NCBI GenBank assembly: GCA_017555025.1
Contig: JAFZHC010000059.1
Coordinates: 1-52,990 of the forward strand
DNA: 52,990 nucleotides
Origin: Akkermansia sp.
Lineage (GTDB): Bacteria > Verrucomicrobiota > Verrucomicrobiia > Verrucomicrobiales > Akkermansiaceae
Direction: 5' to 3'
Below the pieces are notes generated by a model. That model saw nothing but the letters and a program-made list of their open reading frames with translations, had not been told where the DNA came from and did no database searches. Both the position numbers and the translations under genes were made by a program. This document shows, one piece after another, positions 20,094 through 28,443 of the stretch (position 1 is the stretch's first letter; each line of letters starts with the position of its first letter).

Positions 20094-21524
20094 TTACTCC
20101 TCGTCGCTCTCAACAACGGTGCGGGGCACAAAGCGCATGATTTCTGCGTGGAAGCTGAGCGGTACGTCGCCGGTAGGGCCGTTACGATTTTTAGCCAGCA
20201 GAAGGTTAGCTTCGTTGCCGACGTTCTCGCGTTCCTCATCATCTTCTGCGTAATAGCGGGAGCGCCACAGCAGGCCAATCATATCGGCATCCTGCTCGAT
20301 AGCACCGGATTCACGAAGGTCGCTCATCTGGGGGGTGCCTTTGTTTTTGCCTGTTCGGTTTTCCGGGCCACGGTTCAGCTGAGCCAGAGCGATGATGGGG
20401 AGCTTCAGCTCCTTGGCCAAGCTCTTAAGACCACCGGAAATTTCGGCAATTTCACGTTCTCGGCTGTTTTGAGCCTGCTTGGTGTGCGAGCGCATGAGCT
20501 GCAGGTAGTCAATGCCGATGGCTGCCAAATCCGGGTATTTGCGCATTTGTCGGCGAGCTTTGGCGCGGAGCTCGGAAATGGAGATAGCCGCCGTGTCGTC
20601 AATGATGAGTTTGCTGTTTTTTAACTCAGTAATGGCAGAGCGGAAGCGCTTCATTTCCTCCTGAGTCAGTTTGCCTTGTCGAGCCTTGAGGTCCTGCTTG
20701 TTGATGCCGCTGCGAGCGTAGAGCAATCGCTCCACAAGCTGTTCGCTGGGCATTTCGCAGGAGAAGGCCATCATGGGCTTTTTGAGATCGAGCACAACAT
20801 GCTCCATGATGTTGAGCATGAATGATGTTTTGCCCATGGCCGGACGAGCGGCTATGATGAAAAGTTCGCCGGGTTTCATGCCGTTAATCATGGTGTCCAG
20901 CTTGGGAAAGCCGGAGGAGAGCCCCAGAATGCCGCCGGAGGTTGACATCATGCGCTCGAGGTTGGTTACGGCTTTGTCGATGTCGGCTTTCAGGCTCCAT
21001 TCTTCGCCCTTGGCGGAGTTCATGCGGATTTTGAGCACATCCTGCTCCGTCTGGTCGAGCAACTCGTCGATTTCTGCCTCTGAGGTGTAGGCTGAGTCGG
21101 AGGCTTTGTTGGCCGTCAGAATGATGCTGCGGCGGATGAACTTCTCCTTAAGGGTTTCGAAGTGAAGATTGTAGAGTGCAGTAGTTGTGGCGTAGGAGAA
21201 GATGTCGGTCAGACCGGCATGGCCGCCCACGGCTTCAAGCTGCTTATTGTCCGTAAGTTCTTGTGCTACGGATACGGTATCGAGCGCAATACCTTTTTCG
21301 TAGCGGTCGCGGAAGATTTCCCAGAGAATGCGGTGTGAGGGTATATAGAAATACTCACTCGTCATGCCATCGGCTATGCACTGCGATATGATGTTGGTGG
21401 GGTCAATGGTCATCATGGAGAGCAGGCTCTTCTCAACCCCGGGTGCCTGGGGCATAACGGTACGATCCGTCTCCTTTAGCGGGCCGGCTTTAAAATCAGG
21501 CTTCTCTTTGGTCTGCTCACTCAT
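20094..21524 (-). CDS. dnaB: Replicative DNA helicase DnaB
   Basis: This 476-aa hexameric helicase opens the replication fork. The N-terminal primase-interaction domain is seen (EKSLLSMMTIDPTNI...EYFYIPSHRILWEIFRDRYEKG). The RecA-like motor has Walker A ARPAMGKTSF, the FSCEMPSEQLVERLL motif, IGIDYLQLM and the Arg-finger-like region GLLWRSRYY. Length is usual, and no intein or insertion is present. The ATG at 21522-21524 (MSEQTKEKPDF) is preferred over one eight codons upstream. A likely promoter is TTGCTT-17-TACCAT about 22 nt upstream. It stands alone between convergent and divergent small genes. Confidence 0.96.
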   Translation of the reverse strand: MSEQTKEKPDFKAGPLKETDRTVMPQAPGVEKSLLSMMTIDPTNIISQCIADGMTSEYFYIPSHRILWEIFRDRYEKGIALDTVSVAQELTDNKQLEAVGGHAGLTDIFSYATTTALYNLHFETLKEKFIRRSIILTANKASDSAYTSEAEIDELLDQTEQDVLKIRMNSAKGEEWSLKADIDKAVTNLERMMSTSGGILGLSSGFPKLDTMINGMKPGELFIIAARPAMGKTSFMLNIMEHVVLDLKKPMMAFSCEMPSEQLVERLLYARSGINKQDLKARQGKLTQEEMKRFRSAITELKNSKLIIDDTAAISISELRAKARRQMRKYPDLAAIGIDYLQLMRSHTKQAQNSREREIAEISGGLKSLAKELKLPIIALAQLNRGPENRTGKNKGTPQMSDLRESGAIEQDADMIGLLWRSRYYAEDDEERENVGNEANLLLAKNRNGPTGDVPLSFHAEIMRFVPRTVVESDEE

Positions 21525-21614
21525 GGTGTTTTTTCGCGTGCGCCACATGGTACCCTTTCGTTATCCAAAAAGCAAGTTTTTTTCTGCCTCTATCTGAAAA
21601 TCCTCAGAATGAGC

Positions 21615-21642
21615 TTGACATGCTACATATATTTCGTATACT
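21615..21642 (+). promoter_or_regulatory. Promoter of the small secreted protein gene
   Basis: TTGACA (21615-21620), a 16-nt spacer and TATACT (21637-21642) lie 17 nt before the ATG at 21660. This leaves a leader of about 10 nt. Confidence 0.7.
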
Positions 21643-21659
21643 GAGACTGTCTTAGATTT

Positions 21660-21992
21660 ATGAAAACGCTTTCTTTCCTCTCTATTCTTGCAGCCGCTGC
21701 CGTTGTAGCACAGGCAGCTCCTTACATTGAGCCTTCTGATTTGTCAGAGAATACCCTCAAGGGTATCGCTACTGAGCGCCAGAAAGCCAGTCTTGAGCAG
21801 TACCATAAGGCCAAGGCTAAGGCTGAAAAGCAGCGCGAAAAAGATGCAAAGAAGGCCGCTGAGCTTACTGAGTTCAACAATGCCGGTATGAAGAAGACCA
21901 TTCAGCGCCGCGCTCTCAACACAATGCTGCCTCCCTGCGATCGTGAGCCCGAGACTCCGCGTGAACCCGGCGATTACACCATCCGCTACTAA
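21660..21992 (+). CDS. Small secreted Lys/Ala/Glu-rich protein (110 aa)
   Basis: A signal peptide of about 18 residues (MKTLSFLSILAAAAVVAQA) is followed by a charged helix rich in Lys, Ala, Glu and Gln (about 38-70), then a short C-terminus with PPCDREPETPREPGDY. The gene has a strong promoter and a strong terminator of its own, and codons like those of well-expressed neighbours. It is probably an abundant exported protein of unknown role, perhaps structural or envelope-associated. No homologue is recognised. Confidence 0.7.
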   Translation: MKTLSFLSILAAAAVVAQAAPYIEPSDLSENTLKGIATERQKASLEQYHKAKAKAEKQREKDAKKAAELTEFNNAGMKKTIQRRALNTMLPPCDREPETPREPGDYTIRY

Positions 21993-22016
21993 AGAAGCTT
22001 CTTAATATTTTCTCTG

Positions 22017-22058
22017 AAACGGAGCGATGAGGGCATATACCCGCATCGCTCCGTTTTT
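22017..22058 (+). terminator. Terminator of the small secreted protein gene
   Basis: The 13-bp stem AAACGGAGCGATG (22017-22029) / CATCGCTCCGTTT (22044-22056) ends in a T run. Confidence 0.9.
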
Positions 22059-22081
22059 ATTGCGGTCGGGCTAATAAATGA

Positions 22082-22107
22082 GGGGTATGTGGCGCTGCAC
22101 ATACCCC
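22082..22107 (-). terminator. Hairpin downstream of the aroC operon
   Basis: The perfect 10-bp stem GGGGTATGTG (22082-22091) / CACATACCCC (22098-22107) has a 6-nt loop. The minus-strand tail is only moderately T-rich (ATTTATT). It is the likely end of the aroC-22133 transcript. Confidence 0.6.
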
Positions 22108-22132
22108 GGTAGAGAGAAGGTCAATTACTACG

Positions 22133-22822
22133 TCAATTGAGTCGGCTCAATGTGGTCTGTGGCGATTCATCGGCATGCAAGCTCCAGGTGAGCTCGTGCA
22201 CGCCGGATTTCAGACGGTAGAGCAGCAAGGCCTGCAGGGGTTCATCTTTCTTGCCGATGCTTTGAACCAAGCACATACCGGCAGGTCCATCCGTAACCAG
22301 GCGAGCACCGGAGTAGTTTTTGATGCAGAGCAGAAATGCGTAGATGCCTTCGTCATCAACCTTTACTGTGGCATTGGCAATGCGCAGGGTGTTGCCATTG
22401 ATTTTCTTAGGGCGCCATTTGAGCGTAGTGTGTGCCTCAGTTACAGTTTTGGCTGCATTGGCACCGGGCAGGGGCTCTCGTACCAGCATGCGCAGGGCGC
22501 GGGTGCGGGCGGCGCGTCGCCAGGTGTCTATAGTAATAAAGGTGGTGGGGATGAGCCCCAGCGCAAGCCAGCTGAGGGTTGCGGTCATGCCCCACTGCAT
22601 GTTATCGGTTAATACCAGCGTAAGCAGTACACCGCAAAAGGCTGCTGTTACGGCCAGACCGGCATAAAAGCCGAAAATCATGCCGGGAAAGAGCAGAAAT
22701 AAGACGGCGTGGCGCAGGAATGCTTTGATGTTGAGCGGGGTGCCTTTCAGAAACTCACGCTTTACTACAGCGTTATAGAGTTTCTGCATGTCGGCCTGAG
22801 GTGTGTTTTTGTCGATTTGCAT
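22133..22822 (-). CDS. Membrane protein of unknown function (229 aa)
   Basis: Residues of about 36-60 and 62-98 form two or three membrane helices separated by a short polar turn (TDNMQWGMTA). A cytoplasmic or periplasmic beta-rich C-terminal domain of about 110 residues follows. The N-terminus is soluble and starts MQIDKNTPQADMQKLYNAVV. I do not recognise the family. The gene lies 8 nt after aroC and shares its transcript, but a role in aromatic synthesis is not implied by the sequence. Confidence 0.65.
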   Translation of the reverse strand: MQIDKNTPQADMQKLYNAVVKREFLKGTPLNIKAFLRHAVLFLLFPGMIFGFYAGLAVTAAFCGVLLTLVLTDNMQWGMTATLSWLALGLIPTTFITIDTWRRAARTRALRMLVREPLPGANAAKTVTEAHTTLKWRPKKINGNTLRIANATVKVDDEGIYAFLLCIKNYSGARLVTDGPAGMCLVQSIGKKDEPLQALLLYRLKSGVHELTWSLHADESPQTTLSRLN

Positions 22823-22830
22823 GGCTAAAA

Positions 22831-23913
22831 TCAGATGCGTGCGGAACGTTGGCGCAGAATGTGGTCAGCCACTACCAGCCAAGCCATGGCCTCGACAACC
22901 GGAACCGCGCGGGGGAGCACGCAGGGGTCGTGGCGGCCTTTGCCGCGCAACTGCACTTCAACGTGTTCATCGTTTACGGTGTTTTGAGGAACCATCAGGG
23001 TGGCTGTAGGTTTGAAGGCCAAACGGATGTTGATATCTTCACCGTTGGAAATGCCGCCCTGCACACCGCCTGAGTTGTTGGTGCGGGTGCGAACTCGCTC
23101 TCCATCCATATAATAGGGGTCGTTATGCTCTGAACCTCGCAGAGCCGGTGCGCCGAAGCCGCTGCCGATTTCAAATCCCTTGCAGGCGGGGATGCTCAGC
23201 ATAGCGTGAGCTAAGGTTGCCTCCAGTTTGTCAAAAACGGGATCGCCCAGACCTACCGGGCAGTTGCGCACGGTGCAGGCCACAACGCCGCCAACGGAAT
23301 CGCCTTTAGCTCGCGCCTCGCGAATGACGACGCTCATATCTTCTGCGCTTTCCGGGTCGGCTGCACGCACAATGTTACTTTCTACCACGGCGGGGTCGAC
23401 CTCCGCCGGTTGCACATGGCAGAACACGGTGTGTACCTGTTGAACCCAGCCAATGACTTGTAATTGCGGGTAAAGTGCCTGAGCCATGGCTTTGGCAACT
23501 GCCCCGGCTGCTACGCGACCGATGGTTTCTCGAGCGCTGGCTCGCCCGCCGCCGGCCCAGGCGCGCAGTCCGTACTTGGCGTCGTAACAGTAATCGGCGT
23601 GCGACGGGCGGTAGGTGTGCTGCATTTCGTTGTAGGCAGAGGATTGGTGGTCTTTGTTACGTACGGAGAGTGCAATAGGCGTACCCAAGGTTACGCCATC
23701 CAGCACGCCGCTGAGAATTTCCACCCGGTCTTCTTCGTTGCGGGGGGTAACAATATCGCTCTGCCCCGGTCTGCGGCGATCGAGCTCCTTCTGTATCTGC
23801 TCTGTGGTGAGTGGTACACCCGCCGGGCACCCATCAATGACCACACCAACCCCTACACCATGGGATTCTCCCCATGTGCTGACTTTGAAAACGGAACCAA
23901 ACGAACTGGACAT
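22831..23913 (-). CDS. aroC: Chorismate synthase
   Basis: This is the last shikimate-pathway step, converting EPSP to chorismate with reduced flavin. The 360-aa protein has the family signatures [18 protein letters not shown] (about residues 15-32), [21 protein letters not shown], the Arg-rich [20 protein letters not shown] (about 122-141) and [12 protein letters not shown] near 300. Length is typical. A promoter (TTGCGT-17-TATTAT) lies 15 nt upstream. A membrane protein gene follows in the same transcript. Confidence 0.96.
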   Translation of the reverse strand: MSSSFGSVFKVSTWGESHGVGVGVVIDGCPAGVPLTTEQIQKELDRRRPGQSDIVTPRNEEDRVEILSGVLDGVTLGTPIALSVRNKDHQSSAYNEMQHTYRPSHADYCYDAKYGLRAWAGGGRASARETIGRVAAGAVAKAMAQALYPQLQVIGWVQQVHTVFCHVQPAEVDPAVVESNIVRAADPESAEDMSVVIREARAKGDSVGGVVACTVRNCPVGLGDPVFDKLEATLAHAMLSIPACKGFEIGSGFGAPALRGSEHNDPYYMDGERVRTRTNNSGGVQGGISNGEDINIRLAFKPTATLMVPQNTVNDEHVEVQLRGKGRHDPCVLPRAVPVVEAMAWLVVADHILRQRSARI

Positions 23914-24017
23914 ATCTGTATGGCCTTTATAATATATGATGAATCTGCGCTACGCAAGCCGCAAACGTGACAACTCGTTGATTGGGGGCTGCGAGGGATG
24001 GTGAGATGCTGCCGATA

Positions 24018-24785
24018 TTAGTAGTGTTTGCGTACTTCCTGGTACACCTGCCAGTTGATGTAGGCAAAGTACCCCATGAGCATCATGGTGAACCACATGC
24101 CGGATACAATGCTTACCATTGTAAGCAGGCCGGCCAATGACATGCCAACGAGGGAGGTGAGTTTGAGATTGTTGGTTGAGCTGCTCAGCAGGTGCCCGCC
24201 ATCCATGGGGAGGATGGGTAGCAGATTGAAGATGCACCACCAAACGCTGATAAGCATGAATGTGGCGTATATGTGTAAAGTGGGGAGGGTGATAAGATTG
24301 GACTCTAAGGCTATGGTTAGCGCAATCTGGTGGTCATTGGGCATGAGGGCCTCAGCTCCGAACGGGCTGAACAACATGAGGGTGAATCCGGCACCGATGT
24401 TTTCGCATTGCAACCCCAGCAGGAGGGCGGCCACTAACCCGGGCACCAGACCGGTGAGGGGGCCGGCAAGAACATGGAGTATGTATTGCGCACGCGTGGG
24501 CGGGAGAACGGTCAGTTCAGTCATGCCTCCCATCATGGCAAGAGTAACGCGCGGTGCGACCCCGGTAAACTTGAGCCCAGTGAGTGCGTGTCCCATTTCG
24601 TGAGCGAGAATGCACAGAAGACCTGCGGCTACAAAAATGAGCACTTCTTTCAGATCGCTGCCATCATTAATGCGGAATGCTCCGCCCAGTAAGGCCAGAA
24701 CAACCCAGATACTGGGGCGTATTTCTACAGGAATGCCGAATAGAACGAATTTCAGGGTGCCTTTGCTGCTTTCTTGCGTGCTCAT
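24018..24785 (-). CDS. Site-2-protease-type M50 membrane metalloprotease
   Basis: This 255-aa polytopic protein has the zinc motif HEMGH (about residues 62-66) in a membrane helix and the second-ligand motif PILPMDGGH near 195. The FTGVAPRVTLAMMGGMTEL segment follows the first motif. No PDZ or CBS domain is present, so it is a compact member. It presumably cleaves a membrane-embedded substrate such as an anti-sigma factor, but none is encoded nearby. A promoter (TTGAAA-17-TAAAAA) ends 6 nt before the ATG. The gene is monocistronic and upstream of tRNA-Asn on the other strand. Confidence 0.85.
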   Translation of the reverse strand: MSTQESSKGTLKFVLFGIPVEIRPSIWVVLALLGGAFRINDGSDLKEVLIFVAAGLLCILAHEMGHALTGLKFTGVAPRVTLAMMGGMTELTVLPPTRAQYILHVLAGPLTGLVPGLVAALLLGLQCENIGAGFTLMLFSPFGAEALMPNDHQIALTIALESNLITLPTLHIYATFMLISVWWCIFNLLPILPMDGGHLLSSSTNNLKLTSLVGMSLAGLLTMVSIVSGMWFTMMLMGYFAYINWQVYQEVRKHY

Positions 24786-24921
24786 GCCTTATTTTTACTC
24801 CAAATGTTCCCGTTTTTCAACCGAAAATCAAAAAAAATGCATTTTTTGCAAAAAAAAGCTTGCAATTAGCAGCGAAAAAGAGTAATATTCTCCCGCACCC
24901 CGAAAACAACGGGAACGCAAA

Positions 24922-24993
24922 TCCGGCGTAGCTCAGCGGAAGAGCGGATGACTGTTAATCATTAGGTCGTTGGTTCGATCCCAACCGCCGGAG
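24922..24993 (+). tRNA. tRNA-Asn (anticodon GTT)
   Basis: The acceptor stem TCCGGCG / CGCCGGA, a D-arm containing GCTCAGC, the anticodon stem-loop at 24947-24963 with loop CTGTTAA (anticodon GTT at 24954-24956) and the T-loop GGTTCGATCCC are all present. CCA is not encoded. A strong terminator follows at once. Confidence 0.95.
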
Positions 24994-24996
24994 CTG

Positions 24997-25029
24997 AAAG
25001 GCCAGAGAAGAGATTCTCTGGCCTTTTTT
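24997..25029 (+). terminator. Terminator after tRNA-Asn
   Basis: The 12-bp stem AAAGGCCAGAGA (24997-25008) / TCTCTGGCCTTT (25015-25026) runs into a T tract. Confidence 0.92.
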
Positions 25030-25061
25030 GCATGTACGGAGTGGGGGCGGGTAATTGATGG

Positions 25062-25089
25062 TTGACTCTGCGGGGAAAGGCGATATAAT
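25062..25089 (+). promoter_or_regulatory. Promoter of the 25116 gene
   Basis: TTGACT (25062-25067), a 16-nt spacer and TATAAT (25084-25089) precede a leader that contains purine-rich Shine-Dalgarno-like sequence (CAGGAGGGA and GAGGAGAG). This is one of the few clear ribosome sites in the window. Confidence 0.75.
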
Positions 25090-25115
25090 CGGAGCCAGGA
25101 GGGAATGAGGAGAGA

Positions 25116-25961
25116 ATGAAATCGTTTACTTTGCTATTGAGTCTGTTTGTAGGCGTGCTGCCTGTACATGCGGATATTATTCTGCCGGATATGCCGATGG
25201 CCGGCCTCCCGGCGGACTCGGTGTCTTTGCCGCCGACTATGGCGGGGCGGTTAGCGCTGGTAAGGGAGACGATTGAGCTTGTTGAGATGTTGCAAACGGT
25301 TGCGGAAGAACCGGAAATGCAGGTTAGTGCTGCGGCTTCGGTTCGTCTGATGGGGGAGAAGTGGTTGCTGCCTCGTTGCCGCGTATTGCAGCAGTTGTCG
25401 GCGGAGCAGTTGAGTGAGCTGTTATTGTTGGCTGATGCGATTGATTGGCAGGGAGCGTGGTTGCTGGATATGGCTGAAGCGGATAGCTGTGTGGCGATGC
25501 CGCGACCTGCGGAGTCCGGTTCATGCCTGGAACGATTGCAAATAGCTGCCGCAAGTATTAAAAAACAGATGTTGAACACTCGTTATCCGGAGCTGGCTGC
25601 CGAATTGCAAGCGCTTGTGAAGGTTGTGGGTGGGGTGCCTTTGCTTGAGGCTCCTGCCCGTCTGCTTTCTCAGCGCATGGTTCAGGATTACAAGACGGTG
25701 TATGCTTTTTTGTCAGAATTTAAAGCTGCGCTGGAGCAGGGGGATGCCACCGCTATGGCCGATTTGCGCGACTATACCGATTATTTGCTGAGAAATGAAG
25801 TCGAACGACTGCGAGTAGATGCGTTGGCTGCTGTGTATGCTTCGGTGTGCCGGGTGGAATACAAAGTGCGGCCGCCTCGCTTTCGTGTGGATAGTGCCAT
25901 GCAGCAAGCTCTGCATCCGTTCCTGGCGCAGCTGCCGTCGCTGCTGGGTGTGTTGCCGTAA
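25116..25961 (+). CDS. Secreted alpha-helical protein of unknown function (281 aa)
   Basis: A signal peptide (about 1-20, cleavage near VHA-DI) precedes a Leu/Ala/Glu-rich, largely helical protein with no recognisable motif. A central segment with CLERLQIAAASIKKQ and the C-terminal LRDYTDYLLRNEVERL region look amphipathic. The gene has its own promoter and a purine-rich ribosome site. It lies 122 nt upstream of tpiA, which has a separate promoter. No function is proposed. Confidence 0.65.
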   Translation: MKSFTLLLSLFVGVLPVHADIILPDMPMAGLPADSVSLPPTMAGRLALVRETIELVEMLQTVAEEPEMQVSAAASVRLMGEKWLLPRCRVLQQLSAEQLSELLLLADAIDWQGAWLLDMAEADSCVAMPRPAESGSCLERLQIAAASIKKQMLNTRYPELAAELQALVKVVGGVPLLEAPARLLSQRMVQDYKTVYAFLSEFKAALEQGDATAMADLRDYTDYLLRNEVERLRVDALAAVYASVCRVEYKVRPPRFRVDSAMQQALHPFLAQLPSLLGVLP

Positions 25962-26083
25962 GAGAAGGCTTGTTGTCAGTACTTCCTGCCACTCCAAACT
26001 TTTGACGGATGTGTGTTTTTGCTTGACTTTTTAAGTAGTTCGGAGTAGGCTTGCTGCGTCAAAACAAGACACATCTTATTATT

Positions 26084-26845
26084 ATGTCTCGCAAACCCAT
26101 TATTGCTGCCAACTGGAAGATGAACATGGGCCCGAAGGAAGCTAAGGCTTTCCTCGCCGCGTTCAAGGATGAGAAGACCTGTGACATCGCTGTCGATAAG
26201 GTAATCGTTCCTCCCTTTGTGACCATTCCCGCCGTGATGGAGACTCTCGGTGAGTGCAAGTGCATCGGCGTAGGTGCTCAGGACGTGAGCGACCGCGACA
26301 ACGGCGCCTTCACCGGTGAGATTTCCACCGCTATGCTCAACGAGCTGGGCTGCACCTATGTGGTGCTCGGCCACAGCGAGCGCCGCCAGTACCATGGCGA
26401 GACTAACGCTTACATCAACAAGAAGATTAAGAAGGCTCTGGCCGCTAACATCTGCCCCATCTACTGCATCGGCGAGACGCTCGAGCAGCGCCAGGGTGGT
26501 GAGCTTGAGGCTGTTCTGAAGTCTCAGGTTGTAGAGGGCCTCGAGGGTCTTACCCCCGCTGAGGTTGCCGGCCTCGTGATTGCCTACGAGCCCGTATGGG
26601 CCATCGGTACCGGTGTGACCGCCAGCGCTGCTGACGCTCAGTCCGCTCACGCTTTCATCCGTGGCGTCATCGCAGACACCTTCGGTGCTGAGGCTGCTGA
26701 GGCTGTACGTCTGCAGTACGGTGGCTCCGTGAAGCCCGACAACGCTGCCGAGCTCATGAGCCAGCCCGACATCGACGGCGCTCTCGTGGGTGGTGCTGCT
26801 CTGAAGGCTGATTCCTTTGCCGCCATCATTAAGGCTTCCGTGTAA
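26084..26845 (+). CDS. tpiA: Triosephosphate isomerase
   Basis: This 253-aa glycolytic enzyme interconverts dihydroxyacetone phosphate and glyceraldehyde 3-phosphate. Catalytic Lys is in NWKMN (about residue 12), catalytic His in LGHSERR and catalytic Glu in AYEPVWAIGTG. The phosphate-binding YGGSVKPDNAAEL segment is also present. The ATG at 26084 (MSRKPIIAANWKMN) is clearly the family start, and an in-frame ATG 11 codons upstream is not. Codons are those of a highly expressed gene. The upstream promoter is TTGACT-17-TAGGCT. Confidence 0.97.
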   Translation: MSRKPIIAANWKMNMGPKEAKAFLAAFKDEKTCDIAVDKVIVPPFVTIPAVMETLGECKCIGVGAQDVSDRDNGAFTGEISTAMLNELGCTYVVLGHSERRQYHGETNAYINKKIKKALAANICPIYCIGETLEQRQGGELEAVLKSQVVEGLEGLTPAEVAGLVIAYEPVWAIGTGVTASAADAQSAHAFIRGVIADTFGAEAAEAVRLQYGGSVKPDNAAELMSQPDIDGALVGGAALKADSFAAIIKASV

Positions 26846-26873
26846 ATTGTAACTGATTTACGCATATTTTCGA

Positions 26874-26912
26874 CCCCCGCTTGTAAGTTAATGCAGGCGG
26901 GGGCTTAGTTTT
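26874..26912 (+). terminator. Terminator of tpiA
   Basis: The stem CCCCCGC (26874-26880) / GCGGGGG (26897-26903) has partly paired loop bases and is followed by a short T-rich stretch. Confidence 0.7.
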
Positions 26913-26926
26913 GCGGTATCTATCCT

Positions 26927-27172
26927 ATGAATGATTGGCGATTTTGGCTTTCGTGTTACTTATTGATAGTGTCGCCGGGGTGTATGCAGGCAGACTTCTG
27001 TGAGAGCTATGTGACGATGGAGCCCGGGGTGTTTTATTCCGCCTATCCTTTACCCGATGGCAGCTATGCTTGTTTGAAGGTTACTGTTGGTGAAGATGGT
27101 ACCATGGAAAGCCAGCAGGAAATTCCGGAATCGGAATGGAGAAAGCAGACAAAGAAAACGCATGGGCGATAA
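26927..27172 (+). CDS. Small putative exported protein (81 aa)
   Basis: A hydrophobic N-terminus (about residues 5-18) ends in SPGC, which could be a weak lipobox or a signal-peptide cleavage region. The mature part contains a PLPDGSYACLKVTVGEDG beta-like segment and a basic C-terminus. I do not recognise it. No strong promoter is seen after the tpiA terminator, so the gene call rests on the intact frame and signal sequence. Confidence 0.5.
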   Translation: MNDWRFWLSCYLLIVSPGCMQADFCESYVTMEPGVFYSAYPLPDGSYACLKVTVGEDGTMESQQEIPESEWRKQTKKTHGR

Positions 27173-27203
27173 TTTGAAATTACGCGGGTGAGTTTTTCGG
27201 GGT

Positions 27204-27221
27204 GCAGGACTGCAGTCCTGC
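27204..27221. repeat. Perfect 18-bp palindrome
   Basis: GCAGGACTGCAGTCCTGC is fully self-complementary and sits in the 162-bp gap between the 26927 gene and ilvC. It is flanked by GGGG on the left and CCCC on the right, so it may be the core of a longer hairpin. It could be a terminator for the plus-strand gene or a protein site. Confidence 0.6.
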
Positions 27222-27267
27222 TGAAAGCCCCTCGCGCCGAATGGGATTTTTCAGGGCGGCTCTTTTT

Positions 27268-27309
27268 GTAAAAAAACAAAAGAAGCCCGGCTCGCAGGGA
27301 ACCGGGCTT
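27268..27309 (-). terminator. Terminator of ilvC
   Basis: The stem AAGCCCGG (27283-27290) / CCGGGCTT (27302-27309) is followed on the minus strand by a long T-rich tail. Confidence 0.85.
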
Positions 27310-27334
27310 ATGAATAATCTGTAAGAGCGAGGGA

Positions 27335-28315
27335 TTAGTTGCGCTCGAAGAGGGCGCGAATCTTGCTGCCCACCACCTCAACGGGGTGCTCAGCCAGAGC
27401 AGCACGCTTGGCAAGCAGGTTGGGAGCGCCGGCAGCGGCTTCCTCCAGCCATACGCGAGCGAACTCGCCGCTCTCGATGCGCTTGAGGCTCTCCTTCATC
27501 TTCTCCTTCACCTCCGGGCCGAGAATCTGCGGGCCGTTGTAGTACTCGCCGAACTCAGCGGTGTTGGAGATAACGCCGTTCATGGCCTGAATGCCCTTGT
27601 TGTAGATAATGTCCACGATGAGCTTGGCCTCGTGCACGCACTCAAAGTAAGCCATCTCGGCGGGGTAGCCGGCCTCGATGAGGGTCTCGAAACCATACTT
27701 CATGAGGTCTACCAGACCACCGCAGAGCACGTTCTGCTCGCCGAAGAGGTCCTCGTAAGTCTCCTGCTGCATGGTGCACTCCAGCACGCCACCGCGGGTA
27801 AGGCCCTCAGCCTTGGCCATAGCCAGAGCTACATTCTTGGCGTTGCCGCTGGGGTTCTGGAATACGGCGATAAGGCCGGGGCAACCGAAGCCCTCCTCGA
27901 ACACGCGGCGAACCTCCGTACCCGGACCCTTGGGAGCCACCATGATGACATCAACGTCTGCCGGGGGCTCGATTGTCTTGAACACGTAGGCAAAACCGTG
28001 AGAGCAGCACAGGGTCTTGCCGGCGCACAGACCGGGCTTAATCTGGTTGGTGTACACAGAACCGTGCATCTCATCGGGCAGCAGAATGTGGATGATGTCA
28101 GCCTTCTGAGAAGCTTCGTCCACCGTCATGACCTCAAAGCCGTCCTGCACAGCGGCGTCCCAGCTCTTGCCGGGGCGAATGCCGATGATTACATGTACAC
28201 CGCTGTCGCGCATGCACAGAGCCTGAGCGCGACCCTGAGCACCATAACCGATAACGGCTACGGTCTTGCCATTAAGAACGCTTACATCAGCGTCCTTGTC
28301 GTGAAGAATTTCCAT
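27335..28315 (-). CDS. ilvC: Ketol-acid reductoisomerase
   Basis: This 326-aa class I enzyme converts acetolactate or acetohydroxybutyrate to dihydroxy acids in branched-chain amino acid synthesis, using NADPH and Mg2+. Visible are the dinucleotide motif VIGYGAQGRAQA (about 20-31), MVAPKGPGTEVRR, the metal-ligand helix DLFGEQNVLCGG (about 188-199) and the second-ligand ECVHE motif near 228. Length is usual for class I. It is monocistronic in this window. Its leader has a stable hairpin at 28346-28364, and the promoter TTGCAA-16-TAGATT is further upstream. Confidence 0.96.
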   Translation of the reverse strand: MEILHDKDADVSVLNGKTVAVIGYGAQGRAQALCMRDSGVHVIIGIRPGKSWDAAVQDGFEVMTVDEASQKADIIHILLPDEMHGSVYTNQIKPGLCAGKTLCCSHGFAYVFKTIEPPADVDVIMVAPKGPGTEVRRVFEEGFGCPGLIAVFQNPSGNAKNVALAMAKAEGLTRGGVLECTMQQETYEDLFGEQNVLCGGLVDLMKYGFETLIEAGYPAEMAYFECVHEAKLIVDIIYNKGIQAMNGVISNTAEFGEYYNGPQILGPEVKEKMKESLKRIESGEFARVWLEEAAAGAPNLLAKRAALAEHPVEVVGSKIRALFERN

Positions 28316-28345
28316 TGTTTTGTTGAGGTTAGAATTGAAACTTCC

Positions 28346-28364
28346 GCACCCGCCGGACGGGTGC
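28346..28364 (-). promoter_or_regulatory. Hairpin in the ilvC leader
   Basis: GCACCCG (28346-28352) / CGGGTGC (28358-28364) forms a 7-bp stem with a CCGGA-type loop. It lies between the promoter and the ilvC start and has no T tract, so it is not a terminator as such. It may affect translation or RNA stability. Confidence 0.4.
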
Positions 28365-28443
28365 TCCCCGCTAATCTATCACCATTTATTTGAATTGCAA
28401 GTATTTAATGCGACATATTGCATTTGTGTGGCTACAAAATGGC

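Noticed and set aside
24997..25029. CRISPR-like or phage attachment repeat after tRNA-Asn
   Set aside because: The repeat is a simple intrinsic terminator. No integrase gene and no second tRNA-end copy was seen in the window.
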